This document shows, piece by piece, positions 8,270-16,370 of a stretch of DNA of 64,000 nt; positions within the stretch are counted from its first letter, which is position 1, and every line of letters begins with the position of its first letter. The stretch spans positions 5,509 to 69,508 of the forward strand of contig NZ_DASQCC010000100.1 of the NCBI RefSeq assembly GCF_035634895.1. The letters are read 5' to 3'. The notes beneath the pieces are model-generated. The model did not search any database and was not told the DNA's origin. It was given only the letters and a program-made list of their open reading frames with translations. Source of the stretch: Actinophytocola sp035634895 (GTDB lineage Bacteria > Actinomycetota > Actinomycetes > Mycobacteriales > Pseudonocardiaceae). A program made the position numbers and the translations under genes.

Positions 8270-8640
8270 GTGGAGCCGCCTCCTGAGCGTTCAAGTACAG
8301 GAGAGACCGTAGCAGATAGTCCCGAAGCGGACGATCCAGTGTGGGATTGCCTACATCGAGACGAATCTGAGGACACACGTCTCCCACGTCCGCAAGGGGG
8401 ACCCCTGGTTCCACACTATCGGCAGGCACCGACAAAAACGGGGCCCGAGCTGCACGAACGGACCGTTCGCGCGGACGACATCGAAAAAGTCTCCATTCGC
8501 GCGGCGCCACGGACCGGTGCGCGGTTCGCCGCGCGTTGACCTGATGCGGCGGTACTCGCGGGCGGTCTCTTGCGGCGGCACCGGCATGAACCGCGACCCG
8601 TTGACCACGGCGGTGCGCAGGCGGGACGGCGCCGTGTGGG
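8270..8640 (-). promoter_or_regulatory. Intergenic region between marR and the MFS gene
   Basis: A 371-base stretch with no intact gene. It must hold the MFS promoter and ribosome-binding site (AGGAGG near 8280). A small dyad CGAACG-GAC-CGTTCG lies around 8455-8470. The marR-proximal end (8529-8621) is a relic of a sigma-factor gene, listed separately. No clear sigma70-type promoter was identified. Confidence 0.5.
8529..8621 (-). pseudogene. Fragment of a SigE-type sigma-factor gene
   Basis: Read on the minus strand, this stretch encodes LRTAVVNGSR, then after changed bases TAREY. It matches the region 29429-29522 of the intact sigma gene on the plus strand. A 32-base run (8621 down to 8590) is identical to 29429-29460, followed by identical blocks accgcccgcgagtac and caggtcaacgcgcgg, separated by small indels that break the frame. 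Nothing on either side continues the match. It is read as a decayed duplicate of a sigma gene. Homology is clear; the direction of copying is inferred. Confidence 0.75.
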
Positions 8641-9087
8641 TCACATGCGACGGCGGGGTGGGCGTTGGCAGGCGACCGGTGTGGAAAGGCGGCCCTCCAC
8701 CAGGCGGGTCAGGCCGGCCACGAAGCCCTCGCGTTCACCGTCCGGCAGCGCCGCCAGAACGTCCTCGTGCACGCGGGACACCACGTCCTTCGCCGAGGCG
8801 TGGACCTTCCGGCCCAGCTCCGTCACCACGATGATCCGCGCGCGGCGGTCCGTCGCCGAGGTCTGGCGTTCCACCAGCCCGGCCTTCTCCAGCTCGTCGA
8901 TGGTGACGACCATCGTCGTCTTGTCCAGTTCGCAGATCTCGGCCAGCTGGATCTGCGTCCGCTCGCCGGCCTGCGCCGCGGACAGCACGCAGCTGGCCCG
9001 CGGCGTGATCCCGAGGCCGGCCAGCTCCGCGGTCAGCTCGGTCGACAACACGTGACTGGCGTGGGAGAGCAGGAACGAGAGATCCAT
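8641..9087 (-). CDS. MarR-family transcriptional regulator
   Basis: A 148-residue winged-helix protein. LAGLGITPRASCVLSAAQAG and the recognition region ELDKTTMVVTIDELEKAGLVERQTSATDRRARIIVVTELG are typical of MarR proteins, including the DRR wing. MarR proteins commonly control an adjacent efflux pump, so control of the DHA2 exporter downstream is a reasonable inference. The C-terminus ends in a basic CQRPPRRRM tail. The ATG at 9087 is adopted as the first start of normal length for the family. Confidence 0.9.
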   Translation of the reverse strand: MDLSFLLSHASHVLSTELTAELAGLGITPRASCVLSAAQAGERTQIQLAEICELDKTTMVVTIDELEKAGLVERQTSATDRRARIIVVTELGRKVHASAKDVVSRVHEDVLAALPDGEREGFVAGLTRLVEGRLSTPVACQRPPRRRM

Positions 9088-9141
9088 GTCGGCCAGGTTA
9101 CGCCGATAGGTCTGTCAGCAGATAATCCCGTGACGAACCAA

Positions 9142-10293
9142 TCAGTACCCGACGTACGAGCCGCCCGAGGCCGTGGCCTTGATGCCGGGCACGTTGCCCA
9201 GCGACCCGTACCTGGAGATCGCGTAGTTCACGCCGGCGCAGATGTTGTCCACCGGGTTCCAGATGTCGCCGTGGCCCGGCAGCTTGTACGAGTTGAACGT
9301 CGGGTCGATGCACTGCATCAACCCCTTCGACGGCGTGCCCTTCGCGGCGTTCGAGTCCCAGTTGTTGATCGCGTGTGGGTTGCCGCCCGACTCGTGCTGG
9401 ATGATCTGCCAGATCCGCTGGGCGTCCGCCTCGCTGACGTTGATGCCCTGCTTGCGCAGCTCCTCGATGGCTTGCTTGATCCACTCCTGCACGTTCCCGG
9501 GAGGCGGGCCCCCCGCGGGCGGGCCACCGGACGAGCCCATGCCACCGCCACCGCCACTGAAACCGCCGCCACCGCCCCCACCGCCGCCGCCATGTGACGA
9601 GCCGCCGGAGTGGGCGGCGGTCTGCTGGACCGGCTCCTGGGTCTGGGTCGCGTTCGCGTTCGCCGGGGCCGTCTGCGCCTCCGGCGTCTCCTTCCACGTG
9701 ACCGGCTGACCCGACTGCGGGCTGAACGGCTGCGTGTTCGGCTGTGGCAGCGTGGAGAACCTGGTGGCCGGTGACTTGCTCGCGTTGATCGTCCCGAGCG
9801 ACGCGCTGAGTGTCTGCTCGGTGCTCTGGAGGTGGCTGTCGATGTCCCCGGCCGCGCTCTGGCACACCCGCGTGGTCATGGCGTCGAAGTCCGCCGTCGA
9901 CGCCTTCGGGTTGTTGGTGGTCCACGTCCGGATCTCGGTGAGCGCCTGGTCGCAGCGGGTCGAGATGTAGCTCTGCGCGCCGGTGATGGCGCCTGCGGCG
10001 TTCGTGAGCGCGGTCGCGGCGTTCGACATGGCCGTGCCGACGTCCGAGCCCGCGGTCTTGAACTTGTTCATGTACCCGACGAACTCGTCCGCGGACGTGC
10101 CCTCCCACGCCGCGTCGAGCTTGGTGACCGCGCCCGCCACCTCGCCGCTGTACGTCGAGACGTTCGTCGCGGCCATGGACAGCTTGCTCGCGGCCGTGGT
10201 GACCGCCGAGGCGTCCGCGTCCTTGATCTTCGCCACGGCCGTGGCGACGACACCGCCACCCGCGTAGCCCGCCAGCGTCTCCGCCGAACCCAC
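9142..10293 (-). CDS. Predicted type VII-exported transglycosylase: WXG100-like domain fused to SLT domain
   Basis: A 383-residue protein. Residues 1 to about 120 form an ESX/WXG100-like helical hairpin (LDAAWEGTSADEFVGYMNKF carries the W-x-G turn). A Pro/Thr/Gln linker and a poly-Gly stretch (about 230-262) follow. Residues about 270-383 form a lysozyme-like transglycosylase domain: IWQIIQHESGGNPHAINNWD with the likely catalytic Glu, and SKGLMQCIDPTFNSY. It would cut peptidoglycan glycan strands outside the cell. No Sec signal is present; export by an ESX system is inferred from the WXG100-like head and the operon. GTG start with AGGAGGGG six bases upstream. It is the last gene of a six-gene operon. 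Confidence 0.85.
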   Translation of the reverse strand: MGSAETLAGYAGGGVVATAVAKIKDADASAVTTAASKLSMAATNVSTYSGEVAGAVTKLDAAWEGTSADEFVGYMNKFKTAGSDVGTAMSNAATALTNAAGAITGAQSYISTRCDQALTEIRTWTTNNPKASTADFDAMTTRVCQSAAGDIDSHLQSTEQTLSASLGTINASKSPATRFSTLPQPNTQPFSPQSGQPVTWKETPEAQTAPANANATQTQEPVQQTAAHSGGSSHGGGGGGGGGGFSGGGGGMGSSGGPPAGGPPPGNVQEWIKQAIEELRKQGINVSEADAQRIWQIIQHESGGNPHAINNWDSNAAKGTPSKGLMQCIDPTFNSYKLPGHGDIWNPVDNICAGVNYAISRYGSLGNVPGIKATASGGSYVGY

Positions 10294-10311
10294 CGTCGTC
10301 CCCTCCTAGAC

Positions 10312-10635
10312 CTACACGTAGTGGGGTTGCCCCTGCCCGTACCGGTGCTGCCCCTCGTCCTCGACGTTCTGGACGGTCCGCAGTACCGCGTCGAGCGCGC
10401 CAGCCACCCCGTTCAACCGGTTCTCGGCGGCGTCGAACTCGTCATGCATGACGTCGTTGAGCGAGTCGAGCGCGGAGGCCAGCCCCGCGGAACTCGGCAG
10501 CTTGCCGAACGTGCTCGCCGACGTCGTGGCCGTGCCCCCGTCGGGAAACGAGTCGGAGACCGAGCCGAACTTCGGCTTGTAGTCCTGTGCCTTCGAGATG
10601 AGGCCGTTGATGGCGTCGATGTTGTACTGCGTCAT
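10312..10635 (-). CDS. Small ESX-associated helical protein (WXG100-like partner)
   Basis: A 107-residue, mostly helical protein starting MTQYNIDAINGLISKAQDYK. The ATG at 10635 has AAGGGG upstream; a longer frame is not needed. Its size and place between espG and the WXG100-transglycosylase gene suggest a WXG100-type secretion partner or the second half of a heterodimer, but a clear W-x-G motif is absent. The C-terminus ends HRYGQGQPHYV. It is part of the operon 13682-9142. The role is inferred from context only. Confidence 0.6.
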   Translation of the reverse strand: MTQYNIDAINGLISKAQDYKPKFGSVSDSFPDGGTATTSASTFGKLPSSAGLASALDSLNDVMHDEFDAAENRLNGVAGALDAVLRTVQNVEDEGQHRYGQGQPHYV

Positions 10636-10701
10636 GTCCCACCCCTTCGCACCCCGTCCGACGGCCACGAGCCAGCCGCGGTTCCCTCAACTTTATGCCG
10701 G

Positions 10702-11469
10702 TCAGACCTCGGCCATCAGCTCTTCGACACAGCTCGCGAGGCGGCGTCCGTCGGCCGGCGTGACGGTGCTCCACATGCGGCCGTCGTTGTTCGCCCTGGC
10801 GAGATGGACATACCGCCCGTTCGGCGTGTCGTGGAAGGCGACGACCCGGTCGGCGCGGAGCATCCGCTGGTCGCGCTGCATGCGGGTGACGCCGAACTGG
10901 CCGCGCACGTTCATGTCGCGCACCATGTCGGCCATCGTCTTCGCGTCCTTGCCCGCGACACCCCGCCCGGTCAGCTCGGCCGCGAGCAACCGCACGTCAC
11001 CACGAGCCTCGGCGTCCGCGGCGACGAGCACGTCGGTCGGCACGCTGACCGACAGCCCCGGCCCGGCGACCACGTCCCCCGCGATCGACACGGCGGCGTC
11101 GGCGATGGCGGTCTCGCGTGCGGGAATGAGCCAGACCTCGGGCCCGTCGACGGCGGCGAGCAGCGCGGTATGGCCCGCGACGACCGCGAGCGAGGAGATG
11201 CGGTGGTCGGTCCACACCCAACTGTCGATGGAGAGTTGGTGGTGGGCAAGCAGGTTCAGCTGGTCGACGAGCTCGGGCACGGCCCGGTCGCGCTTGGCGA
11301 GCCCACGCGCCTCGAGATCGTCGAACGCCTTGCGGACCAGCTGGCGACGTTCGGTGTGGGTGCGGCCCGGGCTCGGCACCGTGAGCGCCTCATGTTTTGC
11401 CGGGAGCCCTTCGGACTCCCAGAGCACGTCGAACTCGAGCTTGGAGAGGACGATGCTGCCCCTGCTCAT
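10702..11469 (-). CDS. ESX secretion-associated chaperone, EspG family
   Basis: A 255-residue protein with the EspG fold signature: it opens LSKLEFDVLWESEGLPAKHE, continues with GLAKRDRAVPELVDQLNLLA, and contains a C-terminal half with GRYVHLARANNDGRMW. In mycobacteria EspG proteins bind PE-PPE dimers in the cytosol and hand them to the ESX secretion ATPase. The ATG follows the PPE-like stop without a gap, so the two are coupled. This gene is the strongest evidence that the operon serves type VII secretion. Confidence 0.85.
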   Translation of the reverse strand: MSRGSIVLSKLEFDVLWESEGLPAKHEALTVPSPGRTHTERRQLVRKAFDDLEARGLAKRDRAVPELVDQLNLLAHHQLSIDSWVWTDHRISSLAVVAGHTALLAAVDGPEVWLIPARETAIADAAVSIAGDVVAGPGLSVSVPTDVLVAADAEARGDVRLLAAELTGRGVAGKDAKTMADMVRDMNVRGQFGVTRMQRDQRMLRADRVVAFHDTPNGRYVHLARANNDGRMWSTVTPADGRRLASCVEELMAEV

Positions 11470-12660
11470 CTACCCCTCATCGTCATCCCCGATGGACTCC
11501 GGCGCGACGACCCGCTCGTCGTCGAACACGTCGCTCGACTCGACACCGTAGCGGCGAACGTGCTCCAGGTCCTCCTCGCCCTCTTCCTTCCGGCCGGCGG
11601 CCGCCGGCTGCATGAGCGAGCTGCCGGGCCGGCCGCTCTTGGCACCGAACCGCTCGGCGTTGCGCGCGGCACGGGCCTCCTCTTCCGGCGCGGTACCAAG
11701 GGGAGTGCCGTTCTTGACCGGCCCGCGGTTGGCCGTGTTACGAGAGAGGCGTTCCTCCTCTGCGCCCGCGCCGGCACCCGTGGCGCCACCGGTCCCGATG
11801 GCGGTGGCGGCGTCGGCCATGAGCAGGGGGTTGGCCGCGGCGCGAAGCGCGGCCGGGAAAGGAGCGGCGGTGTTCGGGAAGGAGGGGGCGCTGGGGAGCG
11901 GGCCGCCGCCGGTGATGGGTCCGGTGCCGACGGGCGGATTGCCGCCGGGGGTGGGGATGGGGCTGGTGCCGCCACCACCCGGTGCTCCGGGAACGAAGCC
12001 GGTCGACCCGCCCGGCGCGCCACCGGCGGGGTTGAAGTTGCCACCCGGGTTGAAAGTGCCGACGGAGGACATGTGCGTGCTGGTGTCGACGGGCTGGGCG
12101 TTGAGGTTCATGCCGGGCGGGACGGGGAGCGCCTGGGACCTGCCGAGGGCGTCGGAACTGCTGGACTGGTAGCCGTTCATGGCGTCGACGGCCTGCTGCC
12201 GGGAGGCGTTCGTGTCCTTGACCTGTTGGGCGTGGTCGGTCGTGTGACCGAGGAAGCCCATGAACTGGTCGAAGCCGTTCTCGTCGGTGGGGCCGTTGAG
12301 CGAGCCCGCGTCCGGGGCATTGTTCTTGCCGGTGGAGAAAGCGGCGCCCTGGGAGTCGACACCCTTGGCGGAGTTGTCGACCGGGCCCTGGGACTGGTCG
12401 GCGTAGATGCTCGCGTCCTTGGTGGCAGACGTGCCACCGTCAGCCGCCTCACCCTGCCAGGTGACGCCGATGTCAGCGAGTTGCTGACGAAGCGCGGCAT
12501 CCGTGTCGGAAAGGCCGTCGGAGAGCTTCATCAACGCCGTGACCGCGCTGTAGAGCGTGGAAGGGCCAGGTCCGTTACGCAGCCCGGTCACCTGCTCGGC
12601 GAGCGCGTGGTTGTCGTATCCGTCGAAACGCAGGTTACTGAGTCCGTGGTCCCCGGCCAT
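11470..12660 (-). CDS. PPE-like ESX substrate with Gly/Pro-rich C-terminal half
   Basis: A 396-residue protein. The first 180 residues are helical: LYSAVTALMKLSDGLSDTDAALRQQLADIGVTWQGEAADGG contains a WxG turn (TWQGEA) in the place used by PPE/WXG proteins. Residues about 190-290 are Gly, Pro, Asn and Thr rich, and the last 100 residues are highly acidic and basic (EEERLSR, RKEEGEEDLEHVR). It has no signal peptide. It lies directly upstream of espG, as PPE genes do. A role as EspG-bound ESX substrate is inferred. Confidence 0.75.
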   Translation of the reverse strand: MAGDHGLSNLRFDGYDNHALAEQVTGLRNGPGPSTLYSAVTALMKLSDGLSDTDAALRQQLADIGVTWQGEAADGGTSATKDASIYADQSQGPVDNSAKGVDSQGAAFSTGKNNAPDAGSLNGPTDENGFDQFMGFLGHTTDHAQQVKDTNASRQQAVDAMNGYQSSSSDALGRSQALPVPPGMNLNAQPVDTSTHMSSVGTFNPGGNFNPAGGAPGGSTGFVPGAPGGGGTSPIPTPGGNPPVGTGPITGGGPLPSAPSFPNTAAPFPAALRAAANPLLMADAATAIGTGGATGAGAGAEEERLSRNTANRGPVKNGTPLGTAPEEEARAARNAERFGAKSGRPGSSLMQPAAAGRKEEGEEDLEHVRRYGVESSDVFDDERVVAPESIGDDDEG

Positions 12661-12670
12661 AGCTACTTCC

Positions 12671-13291
12671 TTACCTCATGGTCTGCAGTGTCTGCAGCGC
12701 CATCTCGGCCGCTTCCTTGCCACCCTGGCAGATGGCATCCCCGGTGATGTCGTCGCTGATCGGTTCCATCTCGACATGCAGATGCTGGTTCTTCGCTACG
12801 CCGACCGCGATGGCGCATTCGTGCTTTCCGCCACCCAGGAGGTGGAACTGGGCCGCCGGATAGCCGCCGACAGAGATCAACTTGACGTCGGCGTTGTGTG
12901 GTTCATTGATCCACCACGCCACGTCGACGTTCGTGACAGCGATCACGCTGTAGCTGATGAATGGCTCCTCGGCATCCTTGTCGAGAGTGCAGTTCTTCAT
13001 GTCCTTGTAGATCGTCCCGGCATCGCCGCCGTCATCGGGGGTGACCTCGTTGATCTGCAGATCCGATCGCTGGGCTGTCGTGAACAGCGTGCACGGGTCG
13101 ATGCCGTCGAGTGAGAGGTCCCGAGGTGGAGGCGGGACGTCCACCGAGGAAGTGCTCGGATTGCCGGTCGAAGTCGAACCGCCACCGGCCGTGGAAGAGT
13201 CGGAGGTCGCGCTGCCAGCCTGGCTGACCGTGCATCCCGCCACAAGGGCCACAGCCGCGACCACGGGGAGCAGGATCGACTTCCTACGCAC
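12671..13291 (-). CDS. DUF3558 lipoprotein
   Basis: A 206-residue lipoprotein. The GTG at 13291 gives MRRKSILLPVVAAVALVAGC, a type II signal peptide with the lipobox Cys at residue 20; a longer in-frame start at 13354 would bury it. After a Ser/Thr/Gly linker comes a DUF3558 domain with IDPCTLFTTAQRSDLQI, a cysteine in MKNCTLD, and a Cys late in ECAIAVG. DUF3558 proteins are common actinobacterial lipoproteins of unknown role. It overlaps the upstream gene by eight bases and is followed by the PPE-like gene. Confidence 0.82.
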   Translation of the reverse strand: MRRKSILLPVVAAVALVAGCTVSQAGSATSDSSTAGGGSTSTGNPSTSSVDVPPPPRDLSLDGIDPCTLFTTAQRSDLQINEVTPDDGGDAGTIYKDMKNCTLDKDAEEPFISYSVIAVTNVDVAWWINEPHNADVKLISVGGYPAAQFHLLGGGKHECAIAVGVAKNQHLHVEMEPISDDITGDAICQGGKEAAEMALQTLQTMR

Positions 13292-13682
13292 CCTTTTTCC
13301 CAAAAGCCGTGGCGATCTGGTCCTCGGTGTAGCCATAGGTCTTGGCTGCGTCACCCAACTGGACTGCCAGCTTCTTCAGGCCCAGGACGTATTCCCTGAT
13401 CCGCGTGTCGTAGGAGTCGTCGTTGTCGACGAGGACCTCGTTCCATGCCTTCGCCATACGGATGCTCACGTCGTCAGTGCCCGGCGGCTGGATACGAAGG
13501 TCGTGTCTGCGTTCTTGCCACACCTTCTGGAGGGCGTCAGCCTGGGACTCGACGATGCGGCCGGCGGCCAGGACGTTGTCCCTTGTCACTGTGAAGGTGC
13601 CGGACGTGATGGCCGCAGTCGCCTTGTTGAGCTTGGTGAAGGCGGTATCGACGCCGCTGGCTATGTCGCCGGCGAGGTACAT
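13284..13682 (-). CDS. ESX-associated small helical protein, first gene of the operon
   Basis: A 132-residue soluble helical protein, beginning MYLAGDIASGVDTAFTKLNK. ATG 13682 has GGGGAG about seven bases upstream; an in-frame GTG at 13697 is possible. It has no W-x-G turn; regular helix spacing and the position at the head of the ESX operon suggest a WXG100-like or DUF2580-like protein. The family cannot be named with confidence. Its end overlaps the DUF3558 lipoprotein start (GTGCGTAG). Confidence 0.6.
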   Translation of the reverse strand: MYLAGDIASGVDTAFTKLNKATAAITSGTFTVTRDNVLAAGRIVESQADALQKVWQERRHDLRIQPPGTDDVSIRMAKAWNEVLVDNDDSYDTRIREYVLGLKKLAVQLGDAAKTYGYTEDQIATAFGKKGA

Positions 13683-13805
13683 CTCGTCGCTCCCCACTCT
13701 TCGTGACGGGCCGGTCTCTTTCCGCAGGTTACCAATGCCGCGCAGGACTCACCTGAACTTTGACGAAGAAGTGGCACTACCGGTTCCGCTGATTGGCTGA
13801 ACCCG

Positions 13806-15062
13806 TTACGGAGCGGTGACCTCGCCCTTGGCCGCGCGTGCCGCGATGTCCGTCCGGTGGTGCGAGCCCGCCAGGTGGACCTCGTCCACTCGCCGGTACG
13901 CGTCCTCGCGGGCCTCCGTCAGGGTCTCGCCCGTGCCCACCACCGACAGGACGCGACCACCAGCGGACACGATCGCGCCGTCGTCGCGGCGGCGGGTGCC
14001 CGCGTGGAGGACGGCGTGGGCCTCGGCGCCGGTGATCACGTCGCCCGCGCGGGCTCGTGCGGGGTAGCCCTCGGCGGCGACCACCACCGTCACCGCGTAA
14101 CCGTCGCTCCACTCCAGGGGTGGGTATGCCGCCAGGGTGCCCGTCGCGGCGGCGTTCAGTAGGCCGGCTATGGGGGTGCGGAGCAGGGGCAGGACAACCT
14201 GCGTCTCCGGGTCGCCGAAGCGGCAGTTGAACTCGATCACCTGCGGGCCGTCGCTCGTCAGTGCCAGGCCCGCGTACAGGAGGCCGGAGAACGGGGTGCC
14301 CCGCGCCGCCAGCTCGTCGACCACCGGTTGGATGATCTTCGCCAGCACGTCCTTGACCATGCCGGGTGGTGCCCATGGCAGCGGGGCGTACGCGCCCATG
14401 CCGCCCGTGTTCGGGCCGGCGTCGTCGTCGCCGACGCGCTTGAAGTCCTGCGCGGGCACCAGTGGGACGACCGTCGTGCCGTCGACCACGCAGAACAGGG
14501 ACGCCTCGGGGCCGTCCAGGAACGACTCCAGCAGCACGGGGTGGCCGCCGTCCAGGAGGGTCATGGCGTGGGTGCGAGCCGCCGCTCGGTCGCTCGTGAC
14601 CAGGACACCCTTGCCCGCGGCCAGGCCGTCGTCCTTGACGACCCAGGTGGGGCCGAAGTGGGCCAGGGCCGCGTCCAGCTTGGCCGGGTTGTCGACGATC
14701 TCGCTCTGGGCGGTCGGCACGCCGGCGGCGGCCATGACCTCCTTGGCGAACGCCTTCGAGCCCTCGATGCGGGCCGCCTCGGTGGACGGGCCGAAGCACG
14801 CGATGCCGGCCGCGCGCACGGCGTCGGCGGCACCCGCTACCAGCGGCACCTCCGGGCCGACGACGACCAGATCGGCGTCCCACTCCGTGGCCCGCGCGGC
14901 GATGGCCGCGGGGTCGGCGACGTCGACACCGTAGGACTCGGCGACGGCCGCCGTGCCCGCGTTGCCGGGGGCGCACGCCAGCGCCGTCACCGTGGGGTCG
15001 TGAGACAGCGCGAGCACCAGCGCGTGCTCACGCGCACCGGACCCAATCACCAGTACACGCAC
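13806..15062 (-). CDS. purD: Phosphoribosylamine-glycine ligase (GAR synthetase)
   Basis: A 418-residue ATP-grasp enzyme, second step of de novo purine synthesis, joining glycine to phosphoribosylamine. The N-terminus VRVLVIGSGAREHALV is characteristic; VVGPEVPLVAG, CFGPSTEAARIEGSKAFAK, DGLAAGKGV, GPNTGGMGAYAPLP and EFNCRFGDPETQ follow in order. Length matches the family. GTG 15062 is the start because it opens this motif; the Shine-Dalgarno site is poor. The gene lies alone between the ESX operon and intergenic element A. Confidence 0.97.
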   Translation of the reverse strand: MRVLVIGSGAREHALVLALSHDPTVTALACAPGNAGTAAVAESYGVDVADPAAIAARATEWDADLVVVGPEVPLVAGAADAVRAAGIACFGPSTEAARIEGSKAFAKEVMAAAGVPTAQSEIVDNPAKLDAALAHFGPTWVVKDDGLAAGKGVLVTSDRAAARTHAMTLLDGGHPVLLESFLDGPEASLFCVVDGTTVVPLVPAQDFKRVGDDDAGPNTGGMGAYAPLPWAPPGMVKDVLAKIIQPVVDELAARGTPFSGLLYAGLALTSDGPQVIEFNCRFGDPETQVVLPLLRTPIAGLLNAAATGTLAAYPPLEWSDGYAVTVVVAAEGYPARARAGDVITGAEAHAVLHAGTRRRDDGAIVSAGGRVLSVVGTGETLTEAREDAYRRVDEVHLAGSHHRTDIAARAAKGEVTAP

Positions 15063-15395
15063 GAGCAAACAGCGTAGATGGGACGGCCGGCCGGGGCAGC
15101 GCCAGGGCCGAGACGTGCTCGAACCCATGCGATACCGACACCGGTTCTTGGTCTCGCGAACCACGCCGTCCCGCCGGAAAGCCCGTTGCCCGTCAGGAAA
15201 CCGACCATCGCCGAAGAAATTTCAGCTTTGTGGACCTCTTGTGGTTACGTAGGCAGCCCCCACCCGATCCCGGGGGCCACCCCGCTTGCCAGTCTACCGG
15301 GTGGGGGTGACGGGAGGGGGGATCTTGATCTTGACTGTGGATAACTGGGGCGGTTGTGGATGGCTGGCCCGACACCCGGCCTGACCAGCCTTTTC
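15063..15395. other. Intergenic region upstream of purD
   Basis: A 333-base stretch between purD (reads left) and the TAXI gene (ends at 15396). It holds one copy of a repeated element (15241-15300), listed separately, and the DnaA-box-like 9-mer TGTGGATAA at 15336-15344, with a weaker TGTGGATGG at 15355-15363. Open frames here are short and without codon bias, so no gene is called. The purD promoter is presumably here but was not located. Confidence 0.5.
15241..15300. repeat. Intergenic repeat element, copy A
   Basis: A 60-base element that aligns with copy B at 24422-24482 over its whole length, with about three quarters of the bases identical by hand alignment. Shared blocks: GTGGT..CGT.GGCAG, then CCCCCACCC, then a GGGGGCC block, and CCA.T.TACCGG at the end. 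The central CCCCC...GGGGG can form a five-pair hairpin with a ten-base loop. Both copies are followed about 35 bases on by TGTGGATA. No function is known to me. Confidence 0.55.
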
Positions 15396-16370
15396 CTACT
15401 TCGCGGCCAGGGCTTGGGCGGCGCCCGGGTGGAGTTTCACGGGGGCGGTGTCCGTGGCTTTCACCCGGTCGAGGGCTCTTGCCGCCTGGTGGACCTTCAC
15501 CAGTTCGTCCTTCTTGTCGAAGATCAGTTTGGTGATGGCGCACGCGTTGTTGTTCGGGAAGTCCTTGCGGACCAGCAACATGTTCGGCACCACGATGCTC
15601 GGGACGTCCTTGGGCAACCCGTACGTGGCCGCCGGCATCGTCCCCTTCTCGTAGACCGGGTTGACCTTCTTCAGGTCGTCCAGCAGGTTCGTCACGTCGA
15701 CGAACTTCACGTCCACCGAGGTCGTCAGGTCGGTCAGCTCGGGGGTTGGCAGGCCGCCTGACCAGATCAGCCCGTCGATCTGCCCCGCCTTCATCTGGTC
15801 CACCGTCGGGCGCAGGGCGAGGCGTTGGGCCGAGATGTCCGTGTCCGACAGGCCCGCCGCCGTCAGCAGGCGGTTCGCGATCACCTCCGTGCCGGACTTC
15901 GGGGAACCCGTGGAGATCCGCTTGCCCTTCATGTCCGCCATCGTGTCGATGCCGCTGTTCGCGCGCACGACCACCTGCGTGTAGTTCGGGTAGATGCGGG
16001 CCAGTGCCTCGACGTCCTGGCGCTTTCCGTCGAACGACGCCTTGCCCTCCACCGCGTCCGCCGCCGTGTCGGCCAGCGCGAACGCCACGTCGTAGTCACC
16101 CGCCACCAGCTGCTGGATGTTCTGCACCGACGCCCCGGTCTCCGCCGCCGTCGCCTTCAGTGGGGTGTTGTCGCTGATCAGCTGCGCCAGGCCGCCGCCG
16201 AGCGTGTAGTACACCCCGCCCGTGTTCCCGGTCGCGATCGTGATTCTGCCGCTGGACGCCTCGCAGCCGCCCGACGACTCGTTCGACGCGTTGCTCGCCT
16301 GTTTCCCCCCGCACGCCGCCGCCACCATGGCGACCGCCAGCGCGGCGGACGCGATCCGCATGGCTCGCAT
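15396..16370 (-). CDS. TAXI-family TRAP transporter solute-binding lipoprotein
   Basis: A 324-residue periplasmic-type binding protein tethered as a lipoprotein: MRAMRIASAALAVAMVAAAC with the lipobox Cys at residue 20. The TAXI signature ITIATGNTGGVYYTLGGGLA is near residue 45, followed by GASVQNIQQLVAGDYDVAFALAD and KRISTGSPKSGTEVIANRLL. TAXI proteins capture organic acids (glutamate or 2-oxoglutarate in known cases) for a TRAP permease. The ATG at 16370 has AAGGAG seven bases upstream. It overlaps the stop of the fused permease, an operon typical of TRAP systems. Confidence 0.92.
   Translation of the reverse strand: MRAMRIASAALAVAMVAAACGGKQASNASNESSGGCEASSGRITIATGNTGGVYYTLGGGLAQLISDNTPLKATAAETGASVQNIQQLVAGDYDVAFALADTAADAVEGKASFDGKRQDVEALARIYPNYTQVVVRANSGIDTMADMKGKRISTGSPKSGTEVIANRLLTAAGLSDTDISAQRLALRPTVDQMKAGQIDGLIWSGGLPTPELTDLTTSVDVKFVDVTNLLDDLKKVNPVYEKGTMPAATYGLPKDVPSIVVPNMLLVRKDFPNNNACAITKLIFDKKDELVKVHQAARALDRVKATDTAPVKLHPGAAQALAAK

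Noticed and set aside
8351..8644. A 97-codon minus-strand frame overlapping the sigma relic
   Set aside because: Only about 30 residues resemble a sigma factor and the frame is broken relative to the parent; not a working gene.
9541..9600. The poly-Gly coding stretch as a simple repeat or sequencing fault
   Set aside because: It stays in frame with good domains on both sides and fits a flexible linker.
9832..12747. A plus-strand reading frame of nearly a thousand codons opposite the ESX operon
   Set aside because: Arg/Ala/Gly/His-rich translation without motifs; it is the antisense shadow of high-GC genes whose families are recognised.
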